Assembly (NCBI GenBank): GCA_916610825.1 | Contig: OU744446.1 | Span: 987,501-1,051,500 of the forward strand | Direction: 5' to 3' | Source of the DNA: Haliclystus octoradiatus | Lineage: Eukaryota > Cnidaria > Staurozoa > Stauromedusae > Haliclystidae | Length of the DNA: 64,000 bases | Part shown: positions 35,101-44,400 of the stretch, piece by piece | Numbering within the stretch: the stretch's first letter is position 1 | How the letters are laid out: every line of letters starts with the position of its first letter | Program-made: the position numbers and the translations under genes | The notes under the pieces: generated by a model | Database searches by the model: none | Seen by the model: only the letters and a program-made list of their open reading frames with translations | Told to the model about the DNA's origin: nothing

Positions 35101-37231
35101 TTCAAGTCGATGTAGGATATCAATTTTCCTTGAGAAAGTGTCGATCTGTTGTAATTTTCAATTAATTTAAGTTTCGAAAATGACCTTTCTCCTGAGCAAT
35201 TTGTAACCATCATCGATAAATATACTCTAAGTACTGTTTCCACACCAGGAAAAACATTTACCAAGTCGTGGCTGTGGATTAGGTTAAACACATAACACTC
35301 CTCACTTATAGTTTTACTACTAAATTTGTTTAACAATGGCTCGGCATATCCTGTAAATATTGCCATTTCATTGCATAATGAAGAATCTAGATCATAATCG
35401 TATCGTGAAATAAGTTTTAGACAATTTGCTTCAATATCGGCACTAGATAATATGTTCAACTTACCAACGAAAGAGAAATATTTACTGATATCATTATACT
35501 CTACTTGCCGATAAATGAGTGCCTCCGTAATACTGTCCGTAAGTTTTTAAATGATTTGACAATAAAACCTTCTCTAGGAGTATTTAAAATTGTTCCGTCT
35601 TCATTTCTTTTTCTTGCCTGTCGTTGATACACAGTCGAGTACTCCCTTTCTCCGCACATTTCAATGGCTTTTATTTTCATAATTATCAAATTTACTTTTC
35701 ATAGTATTAAGAAAGAGATTTAACGAGTTTAATAGTCTAACCGCAGTATTCAGGTCTATTGTAACACTCTGAAGCTTACTACTACATTTATTAACTTCTT
35801 GCAAATTTCATTACATATGGTGGACATGAGTGCGGTCTCTATAAATTTAGCATCCGCTCTTGGAGCCCACATGCTTCTACTCTAATATTAGGTATTTCTT
35901 GCTCGTTAAGTGCAATCTCACCAAGAAGCCAAGAAGCTGAAGTATTGTACTATAGCCTACGTGAACGGCCTTTTGTAGCATCGACATAGGCTGACCAACA
36001 AGTGTCACACAGTCTTTTCACAACAAATACTTTATTACCACTTCTACTAGAGGCAGTCAATGCAGTCTTGAGCAAGTCCCATTTATCCGTCAAATTCGAA
36101 TGGAAAACATATAGGCGTTGTACGAAGTTGAAAAATTTAACAGCTTCTGGACAGGACTCCACAGCGCATTGTCCCACTAAATTCAAAGAGTGCCCACAGC
36201 ATGGGACTTTCTTCGTTGATTTTAGCATGTACACCATTGTACTTCCCGCGAGTTAGGCCCTGTTTACAAGGAGGGCGAGTTACCCGGGTAGGCGAGTTAC
36301 TCGCCTTACCGAGTTAAAATGTGTTGTGTGTTTACAAGGGTCACCTGAGTAACCCGCCTACCCGAGTTAAATAATTTGAAGCCAATCTAAGCATGCGCGC
36401 TGAAATGGAACGATTAGAGAACAAAAGATGTCTACAGCGGAAACGTTCGAAACAATACAAAATTAAAGCTACCATTTTTAATTTTAACCCGCCTACCCGA
36501 GTTACTCGCCTATTTCCGTTTACAAGTCAAAAAGTGACAGAAAGTTGTCTCGGGTAGGCGAGTTACTCGGGTGGGCGAGACAACTTTCTCACTTTGCTTG
36601 TAAACAGAACGCTCATAAACAATAGACCCGGGTAACTCGCCAACCCGAGTAACTCGCCTACCCGAGTAACTCGCCCTCCTTGTAAACAGGGCCTTAATGT
36701 TTGCCGTATTGTCATACGTTTGCAAATTTTATATTAACACCTTTACATTTAAGATAAGTGAGCAGAATTTTTCATAACTCCTCAGTCATTTCCAAATATG
36801 TTATAAAACGTTCCACTTCTACTGACCAGTCCTTCAGGTAAGATACTATATACTAATTAGGTGTAGGCCTAGGCCTACCTCAAATAAGAACAAGTTGGTC
36901 AATATGAGTAACATCTGGCGTAGAATCGATTGATATAGAAAAATACTTTGCTCTTTTGACTTCATGTATTATAGTATCCATCAAGCGAATACCCATGCAT
37001 TCTATTAGTTCATTTTTCCGAGAAAATACACGACCTTGGCCGAGCACAATGCATTCTTTCCAATCTGGCAGATGTATAATATATACGCTCGTCTCAAATG
37101 CTGAGAGACTTACCTTGTTTATCAGAGACATTCACTAGCCTTGTCGTTATAGTATCTGCCAATGAAATCAAGTCTTTTTCCTCAATTCTTTCAAGGATTT
37201 CAGTACATTTAATTTTCGTGTTGTCGTCCAT
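32177..37231 (-). CDS. C3orf38-like: C3orf38 homologue (DUF4518 family), complete
   Basis: Protein of the DUF4518/C3orf38 family, function poorly known; the C-terminal part has an NTF2-like feel. Exons: 37231-37114 (MDDNTKIKCTEILERIEEKD, then LISLADTITTRLVNVSDKQ), 33864-33635 (AIRAILSYCPSAKQLLHRKK, then SYLVENKIVPEI and LVDMVLSFWN), a 24-base microexon 32871-32848 (DQDWFDFI), and 32743-32177, which carries the family core: ESFIPWYFTLFNAI, TDHFWGDCQFTFLYE, FGLAMIEASGTVHKG, PIGIFKQVFYLIRDP, NNWKIKSSKLYIK. Phases agree (1, 0, 0). Total 312 aa; the human protein is about 329 aa. Intron 1 is 3.2 kb and holds a broken hAT transposase on the same strand, with a MITE inside it. Intron 2 holds a GTTCATGAAC-type MITE whose end abuts the microexon region. 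The microexon is the least certain part. Confidence 0.85.
32918..33177. mobile_element. GTTCATGAAC-family MITE
   Basis: Ends form an inverted pair, CCCCTGTGAAA at the left and TTTACAGGGG at the right. The inside is packed with variants of the palindrome GTTCATGAAC and with TGAACTGTT. It lies in the C3orf38-homologue intron. No coding content. A DR5 AGTTCA pair is at 32961-32977. Confidence 0.65.
32961..32977 (-). promoter_or_regulatory. DR5 AGTTCA pair, minus strand
   Basis: Minus-strand AGTTCA-TGAAT-AGTTCA within the MITE at 32918-33177. Confidence 0.3.
33981..34396. mobile_element. Foldback retro-insertion with AAATACATTA target duplication
   Basis: Two arms of about 140 bases are inverted copies (ATTTGACAG at 34008 against CTGTCAAAT at 34392; ACTATACCTATTTTGAAATTT against AAATTTCAAAATAGGTATAGT in the middle). 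Each arm carries a GAAACGTYGTGGAAAATAAA string. AAATACATTA is repeated on both sides (33971-33980 and 34397-34406). The shape fits two inverted, truncated copies of one retroelement inserted together, as Penelope-like elements often do. Confidence 0.6.
35064..37090 (-). pseudogene. Broken hAT-superfamily transposase (ZMYM1-like, DUF4371)
   Basis: Frames on the minus strand match hAT transposases with a DUF4371 core, but no frame is continuous. In order along the minus strand: AKYFSISIDSTPDVTHIDQL near 36930 (first catalytic Asp region), TYDNTANI near 36710, GKYNGVHAKI near 36210, then after a frameshift CCGHSLNLVGQ and FVVKRLCDTCWSAY near 36000, and the C-terminal dimerisation region VTNCSGERSFSKLKLIEN near 35190. 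Stops and frame changes separate these blocks, and a MITE interrupts the middle one. It lies wholly inside intron 1 of the C3orf38 homologue, on the same strand. It is an old, dead insertion. The 35501-35689 frame looks like part of the same remnant. Confidence 0.8.
36256..36693. mobile_element. PIF/Harbinger-type MITE nested in the hAT remnant
   Basis: Inverted ends GGCCCTGTTTACAAGGAGGG and its complement, flanked by TTA on both sides (36253-36255, 36694-36696), the 3-base duplication typical of PIF/Harbinger. Inside are many copies of GGCGAGTTACTCG and CCCGGGTA in both orientations, giving GC content far above the surroundings. No coding content. Confidence 0.8.
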
Positions 37232-37644
37232 TTTGTTATATCCTAACTAAAAACAGAGGCTGGGATTTCACAGAAAAATTGCCAAGGGGAAAAGGACCCC
37301 TCTAATTTATTTCACATGAAAATGAAGACCTAATCAACAAAATTTATAATTTTACTGCAATCTGTATTCAATCCTTGAGACAGACAGACAGACAGCAATG
37401 GAGACAGAGAAACCGTGTGCGTAGATATAGTACAATAGCTATAATGATTGAAATTCGACAATGGCAACATTTTCACAATTATGGTGAGACGCAGCCCCCT
37501 AAATGTGAGCAGCATTCCTGTCGTTCACAAACTACAAGCGCAAATGATCTTAAACCCAAAGTTATCTTTTTATTACATAATCAAACTTTACAAAAATAGC
37601 TATAAACATTTTAATAACATATTTGATTCAATAACTAAATATTT
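37232..37644. other. Spacer between C3orf38 homologue start and transposase-derived ORF stop
   Basis: Both flanking genes are on the minus strand, so this 413-base stretch must hold the upstream gene's 3' end and the C3orf38 homologue's promoter. A (CAGA) run occurs near 37380-37395. I looked here for a terminal repeat matching the far side of the transposase-derived ORF and found none. Confidence 0.5.
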
Positions 37645-40600
37645 CTATTCTTCAACTTCAATTTGAACAACATCAACTTCAATTCCAGTGTTCATACCAA
37701 TAACTAATTCATTTCCAGCTACAGTTTCATCGTTAAAATTAATATCGATTTGTTTTTGATACATGCGCAGGTAGTGATCAACTGCCTTCTCTCGTTCACA
37801 CAGTTTTGCTTGTATACTGGCAATTGTTTTTTGTTTCAATTTCAAACGCAAAGAAGGTATCTGTTTTGCAGCTTGGACAGTGGTGTTGAAACTGATATGT
37901 ACTGTATCAGCCGTAATGGTCTCTTCGCCGGATGTCATTTCTCCAATGATTGCCTCAAATACAAAATGTTCAAAAGCACCCCAATCAGAAACATTTTCTT
38001 CACTACCAGCATGAGGTATAAACATTTCAGGATCAGAACCTTCTTTGCAACTGTAATATTTATTGTGGAGATGTCTTCTACGTTTGACATTGGGTTGATC
38101 TAGATCTTTCTCTGGACGCGTCCCATGTGGGTTACAACAAGGATTGCAATCACAATGAGGGGTGCAACCTTCCTCGTTGCGATAACAAGGGCAGCGACAA
38201 ATGTAGTTTCCAATAGTTGTGCACCTTTGTTTATCTCTAGTTTTACCTCCACGTCCACAACGACATCTTATGATAAATTTTGGTGTTTCGTCTTCTTTAT
38301 CGTGGTCAAATGGTTTACCATTGTATGCCAAAGCATGGAAGGAGCGATCGATAAACAAGAGAAAAACATTTGGAAGAAAAGAAGATGGAGTACGAGGAAA
38401 CACAGGAGCAATAGGGAATACTTCCATGCTTGTGAATATAGTGATCACACTACAGAGACATGACGCTAGTTCTTTTACCATCGATTCTGCCTCTGTTTCT
38501 TGAACATTTGAAACATCATCTGGCCTACGTTCTAATCTCAATGCCACCTGTTCTTTCATATTCCTTGTAACAGCTGTTTGAAGCAAAAGAGCCATTTCAG
38601 TGCAAGACATTGTCTCAGTAATTCCAAATGGTAATAGATGCTCTTTTAGATTCTTGATTAGGTCCTTGTCGTCTGATTCTAGAAGATGAATCAAGTATAC
38701 GGCAGCGCTGTTAAATAAATTACCAAATCCAATTGAATCTTGTTGAGTGGTATCCAAGACAACAAAGTCTTTATGATCAGAAAGCACATCTTCAATTGTT
38801 CGTTTTGTAATCACAGCATCGCCACGATCAGCTAACATTGGGTGATACAGCAAAGAAAGAGCACATGTCAAAAATGGTACAAGTCGATAGTTAATATTAA
38901 TGTGTTGAGCAAATTTCTGTAAATCATGATGATACTTGTAAAACATGTGTGCACGACATATTATAGTCTCATAAAGCTGATGCTTTGATGATAGACTATT
39001 AGGATCTGGGTCTTTGGCAGAAGACGCTTTGAAATGTTTTCTGACAATCTCCAAAAGTTTATCAGACATTTCAGAGAATTTCAAGTCAGATGTAGATTGA
39101 GATGAATTAGAGTTCTGTGCTGTAGTAGGCCTAGCTGCTGAGATGACAGCTGTTGATGAAATCAATGTTTGATCAATAATAATACTATTTAAGTTTTCAT
39201 GAGAAGTGATAATATTAGTAACAGGATTAATTTGGCCTTTAGCGGAATTTTGTTCATGGAAGAATAACGTGAATAACGCAGCAGCTAATGGAACGCCTAA
39301 GCGGCAGTTTGTAAGACGATTACGCATCAAATGATGCAGCTCTTGTGAATGTAGATTACATACTTTGATTGGAATATCACTCAAACAACCAGCAGGGAAA
39401 TGCTGCTGGATTTCTTTAAGTAGCTTCACAACACTTCCAGGAAGAACTGGTGTCCCATTGGTATCTTTAACAGATTTCCATTTATTAATAAATATATCAA
39501 GATTGATAAGAAGAATGTTTGAATTAGCAGTTGACCCTGGTAATGCCAAGGACACATCACTACTTGAAGTGTCACAAAACACTAACATAAAATCTTTCCA
39601 GCAATCAGCAAAACAAGAATGTTCTACAGGCATCTTTTTCTCAATTAATTCCAAAGTAACAGAAACGTTATGCTTTACATGAAAATCCTCACCAAAAACT
39701 TCTTTTATTTGAGAACTCCATCCGCAACAATTATTAAGACAACAACCTTTCAGTTGGATACCCGCCTTTTCATGTCTTTGTCGTAACGACAAAAATAAAT
39801 CCTTTGTTTCATCAAATGAATCAGATTTTGTTAACTGCCATGCAATAACTTGTCCGTGCTCATTTACAACATAGAGTAGACCTTTAAACTGCGTAACCCA
39901 AACACCATTAGGCTTTGAGAACCCAATATTTGATGCAATCTTAAACGTTGTATCAACAATAAACCATTCTGAGGCTGCTAGTTGTGACATGCATTTTTTA
40001 TAATATGGTTCTTTCGTTTGGAAACCACTGATAAAGCATTGACCAAGGAGGGTGTTACTTGGAGATGAAACTTTTAACTTGGGAAATGGTTTAGCAGAAC
40101 TACCTGGCATTCCATTATGTTTTAATGATTCAAAATAAGCGTCTTCTCTCATTGCATAAGATTTTGTATATGCGTTTTTCATTAATTCTTGGATCTGATT
40201 AAACTTGAAACCTTCAATAACTAACGATGTTATCTTATCATATAATTTCCGTGTTAAACCTGCCTTGTGGAACAGTATGAAAGGCACATTTTCTTGATTT
40301 GAAACAAATTTAAGTATGCGAGGATCATATCCTAAAAAGCTATGCTGTTTATTATCACAGCGCAGGACAGATGTAATCAACGTCACAATCCCATCAACGC
40401 CATAAAGTTTTCGCGTGTAACGTCTTGTTAACAAACTGATAAACTTCAAATGACAACCACATTCTGGGCATCCCGTATTCTCAATTACTTCAGGACAAGA
40501 ATATTGTACATCCCAAATAATTACATCTGGTTTTAAAAAATCTTTCAAGGAATGAGCTTGTGTTGGCGACATAGATCGTACAGCGGAGTGAAAGCCATTG

Positions 40601-40824
40601 ACTCCATTTGAAATGAGATCCGTGATATATCTCTTGACATCTTTATCAGTGAAAGAGTCTTCGTTTGAACTTCCAGTTTCTTCATCTTGTGAGGGAGGAG
40701 GTATTTCATGATGAATTACATTAGAAATTGCCTCACATTGCTCTGAATTACTTGCATTATCAGATAATATAGTTACAGTAACAGTTGCCTCCTTGTCTTC
40801 TGCTAGAATCGCAGGGATTGACAT
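37645..40824 (-). CDS. Intronless transposase-derived protein with CXC cysteine cluster, probably catalytically dead
   Basis: Open frame 37645-40926 (1093 codons). I take the ATG at 40824 (MSIPAILAEDKE) as start, giving 1059 aa; the 34 codons before it look like leader sequence. Residues below count from the open-frame start. 133-250: DUF6729-like zinc segment (CPECGCHLKF, LRCDNKQHSFLGYDPRI). 320-560: RNase-H-like transposase core, starting FIVDTTFKIASNIGF (Asp325). Where I recall the family having Asp-Asp-Cys-Cys, this protein has LNNCCGW (398-401); where a Lys-Leu-Asp segment is usual it has VKHNV; before the His-His pair near 531 it has SQEL rather than Asn-Glu. 888-933: cysteine cluster CRCGRGG...CRCPCYRNEEGCTPHCDCNPC, as in KDZ-type elements. 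The C-terminus is helical and charged. No frameshift or stop. Family name uncertain (KDZ-like); transposase origin likely. Confidence 0.8.
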   Translation of the reverse strand: MSIPAILAEDKEATVTVTILSDNASNSEQCEAISNVIHHEIPPPSQDEETGSSNEDSFTDKDVKRYITDLISNGVNGFHSAVRSMSPTQAHSLKDFLKPDVIIWDVQYSCPEVIENTGCPECGCHLKFISLLTRRYTRKLYGVDGIVTLITSVLRCDNKQHSFLGYDPRILKFVSNQENVPFILFHKAGLTRKLYDKITSLVIEGFKFNQIQELMKNAYTKSYAMREDAYFESLKHNGMPGSSAKPFPKLKVSSPSNTLLGQCFISGFQTKEPYYKKCMSQLAASEWFIVDTTFKIASNIGFSKPNGVWVTQFKGLLYVVNEHGQVIAWQLTKSDSFDETKDLFLSLRQRHEKAGIQLKGCCLNNCCGWSSQIKEVFGEDFHVKHNVSVTLELIEKKMPVEHSCFADCWKDFMLVFCDTSSSDVSLALPGSTANSNILLINLDIFINKWKSVKDTNGTPVLPGSVVKLLKEIQQHFPAGCLSDIPIKVCNLHSQELHHLMRNRLTNCRLGVPLAAALFTLFFHEQNSAKGQINPVTNIITSHENLNSIIIDQTLISSTAVISAARPTTAQNSNSSQSTSDLKFSEMSDKLLEIVRKHFKASSAKDPDPNSLSSKHQLYETIICRAHMFYKYHHDLQKFAQHININYRLVPFLTCALSLLYHPMLADRGDAVITKRTIEDVLSDHKDFVVLDTTQQDSIGFGNLFNSAAVYLIHLLESDDKDLIKNLKEHLLPFGITETMSCTEMALLLQTAVTRNMKEQVALRLERRPDDVSNVQETEAESMVKELASCLCSVITIFTSMEVFPIAPVFPRTPSSFLPNVFLLFIDRSFHALAYNGKPFDHDKEDETPKFIIRCRCGRGGKTRDKQRCTTIGNYICRCPCYRNEEGCTPHCDCNPCCNPHGTRPEKDLDQPNVKRRRHLHNKYYSCKEGSDPEMFIPHAGSEENVSDWGAFEHFVFEAIIGEMTSGEETITADTVHISFNTTVQAAKQIPSLRLKLKQKTIASIQAKLCEREKAVDHYLRMYQKQIDINFNDETVAGNELVIGMNTGIEVDVVQIEVEE

Positions 40825-41402
40825 CACATAAATGGTAGTTTCAACGTGTAGGATACATGAACCGACGCCATCAAACAGACACCCACAGAAAACACAAACA
40901 CGCGCTCTTGAATGAAAAACAATCAAAATATATCACCTGTTATAATGTGAAACGACACAAATGTTTTCAAAGGCAGATTCAAATCAGTGTAAATGTGATT
41001 ATCGTAATTATCGTAATTAGCAAGTTTTACCTGCTATTTTTTCATTTCTATGCTTTCAATGTGAATAAAATGAGATTTTAATTCAGTTTTTGCTTTATTT
41101 GCTCAATTTAAAATTTTAAATAAGTCAAATATTTGAAAGCTTCATCCTTCACCCTTCATTAGGGACTTGGCAGGTGGGGAAAAGTACTCATTACGAGGCA
41201 AAATCAAGTTTCCAGCTATAATTCCCAAAATCTGAATTAGCAGTCAGTCAGAGTCAGACTAGTCCATCACTAAAAGATGGAATTAAAATTCATATTCTAT
41301 GTCTTTGCAAATGAATCACAATTTTCTATAATATACTACTAGCTTTTATTGAATATAACTGTTCTTAGTAGTTCGCATACAATTTCCAATCGATGTGTAA
41401 CG
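40825..41402. promoter_or_regulatory. Divergent spacer between transposase-derived gene and CatSper-subunit gene
   Basis: About 580 bases between start codons pointing away from each other. It should hold both 5' UTRs. No terminal inverted repeat matching the other side of the transposase-derived ORF was found. TAAT/ATTATCGTAATT repeats at 41000-41020. Confidence 0.4.
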
Positions 41403-44400
41403 ATGTCGATGTGGATATATTTGATTGTTCTATTGTTGTTTATCCAACTGCAATTCAAAGGTACTCAATTTTCATTGCTGCTTCATCACAGATTAATTCA
41501 CCTTACTAAAGATATCACGTATGAAGGCATCAATGACTCGCATATAGCTTCTTGCCTTTGGGAAGATTCTTCAGTAGGAGAGACTGCCATGTTTTACCTT
41601 GAAACTCATGTCATCAAAAATTCAAATCAAAGTGTAAGTTGATTTAATAGGATTTGAAATTGTGACTTCTCCAGAGAATACGGTATAGTTTCAGATCAAA
41701 GATTATCTTGTGAATAATTTCACTAAAGACTAACCCTTTACCAGCAGACATAAAAAATATTCCTTCCAGCTGCAAGGTTAAGGTTACCAGATTGAAAATA
41801 TTGCAATTTGCGCGCCTGAGATTTAATCAAGTTTAATTGAAATCCTACGTAGGAAAGTCTGCTGCGCGCCTGAGATCTCAGGCGCGCACAACAAACTTTT
41901 CAGTCTGGCAAGGTTATTTCAAAAAATATTCAATTATTATTATTGTTAATTATTGTTAATCAGCTCCGGACCAGTCTGTAGAGTATGGCAGAGCGCTACC
42001 CCGAGATGATATTTCAAGCATCTCAAGCACAAGCAATGGGCACCCATGGCACCATCCGGCCATGAAAACAAAATGCCAACAAAACTTACAAGAATATAAA
42101 TTACAAATTGATGCTACCCCTTCTCACAAGAGTTGCTACTCATTATTTCATTTTTGTTGTTCTTGATGATACTTTTGATGATACTCTCTGAAGTATGATG
42201 ACATGTTGAAAACCGCACATCGTGAAAACGGTAAATTTTGAGTTCAAAAAAATAGATGATTGACCCTGATGCAATCTGCGATCCCACTTTTGTGAAAATT
42301 TCATGAGTTCATGAATAATTCATGAACTTAAGAATGTCGCTTCCAGGTCAACTTTGGAATGATATGTGTTTCACCTAAATTTTTGTAGCGAACACAAATA
42401 GCAATCTTTAGCACGCTATTCATTATTTTTTATGAAATTACTTCATACATCGCCAAGTTGATATCCATTTCATTAATTTAATTTAAAAAGTTTTATTAAA
42501 TTCTGAGACGGTGAGTATTTTTTCGTTGCGAGGTGACCTTGAATGACCCAAGAACAGTTCATGAAAAGTTTACAGACATTTCCTTATAGGCGCATGAAAG
42601 GTTGATGAACGTGTGGGTAATTTCACATTCATGAGCTTGTGGACTGCCTTTGCAGGGGCAGCAGCCTCCATTTTACTTAATTTTGCCCTGATAAACTCTG
42701 GTATCTAATTTCAGATTCTATTTTTCTCTGCAGGTTGTTTCTGCTTGGAATGAAGAAGATTATTACCGAGCTATAGATACAATGGTTTTAAAAGTTCCGA
42801 TTAATATAGCTCAAGATCACAATCAAATGTTTTCCACAGTGTATCAGTATGCTCAGGGGTCTTCATTAGGCTGGCTCACGCAGTTACCAAGCGTGGATGT
42901 TACTAGTAAATTGTTTATTGAAATGAGACCCCATTATACAGAATTCAGAGCTGAAGGGTATGTCAGATAATACTTATAAGGACTGTTGTATAGATTAATA
43001 AGATCAGGTTGCTAAATCTCTTCATGCAATGTTTCGTTCCCTGTTTCGAAATTTTGTATTTTTTTGTCAGTATATGTTGTGTAACGCATAGATGATATTC
43101 TCATACTTAGTAAGTCACATGCTATCTTACATTCGTTATTACAAACATCACAGTGTACCACATGCACAATTGTACACTTCTTCCAAGGACAAGAAATATG
43201 CAATGCAATTTGAGTAGATGCAAACAATCTACATTCTATAGCAACCACCTCTATATAGAGACCACCTGTCTATAGTGGTCACTTTAGTAATATTAAAAAG
43301 CATTATTCTATTAAATCAAGCCTGGGTACCACTTGTCGATGGCAGTCAATTTATCTACATATATATAGGTGGGTGTTATATTTAGTTTTCATTGTATACT
43401 GTCCCCAATCAATTGAAGTAAAAAGGGTCAATCAAATCAAACTACACCAAGGACTGAATGTTTCAATGAAGTTTCGAGCAATTTTAAAAACCCAAAACAT
43501 GATTATTGTATTCTGCCTAAAGCATTTTTGATAAAAACCATTATGGTATTTTTTTCCCCGTAGCTTTGTGATCAACACCTGCAACAATGAGTTATCCTAT
43601 CCATATGTTAGTGAAAAGTTCAATCCAATCATTTTTCCAGAGATGGTAGATAGTTACGAGAGTCCTGTTGACGTTGTAAAACTACCAAATGAGATATGGT
43701 CCATCCTAGGGAGAAATCAAATTCTACCGGTGGTGTCTTATGATGAGTTTTACAGCTTACTATGCGTACAAGTATGTTGTGAATGAATTTTTTTTTTTAC
43801 GAGTAGGCTGTTTATACTGTTATATATATTATGTTAATCATTGACTAACATGTAAACAGGCCTACCAAAATGGAGCAATTGGATTGGTCGAACAGCAGTC
43901 AATTCTAAAGCTGCATTGACTGTTCCATGTTTTCTTACCGTTATGGCGTAAAGACACAACAGATATTTGTGTCTTCGATGCATTCAAATACGTTAAAACT
44001 CATGTTATAATTATATATCACAAAATTGACTCGTTCGTCATTGACTGAAACAGTTATTGATCTCAATGAATTTAACTGTTTATTATTTAATTTCTAACAC
44101 GTACGAGTGATGCATTTGATTTATGCAATAAATTTGCTACGTACAAATGGTTTGACAAGTTTATAAATTTCTTTGTTGGCTTTGACGTCTGACAACAAGA
44201 TCCCACCCAAGTCCCCCAATCTTTGATTCCAGAAGGGTAGAGCAATTCAGGAGATTGATATTTCTATGATTCATAGGCAGGGATGTTAAAGTTACTTTTG
44301 AAAAGTAGTTAGCTACAGTTACCGTTACTTGGACGAGAAAGGAACTAGTTACTTTCAGACGCTACTTTTCAGAAAAAGTAACGGTTACTAGTTACAAGTT

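Noticed and set aside
35950-37131. Several small minus-strand open frames as separate genes
   Set aside because: Together they are pieces of one hAT transposase in different frames, plus the Harbinger-type MITE.
38125-38503. Plus-strand open frames inside the transposase-derived gene
   Set aside because: Antisense shadows of the long minus-strand ORF.
40825-40926. Extra 34 codons before MSIPAILAEDKE in the transposase-derived ORF
   Set aside because: Composition is unlike the rest and the inner ATG is a more natural start; the stretch probably belongs to the 5' UTR.
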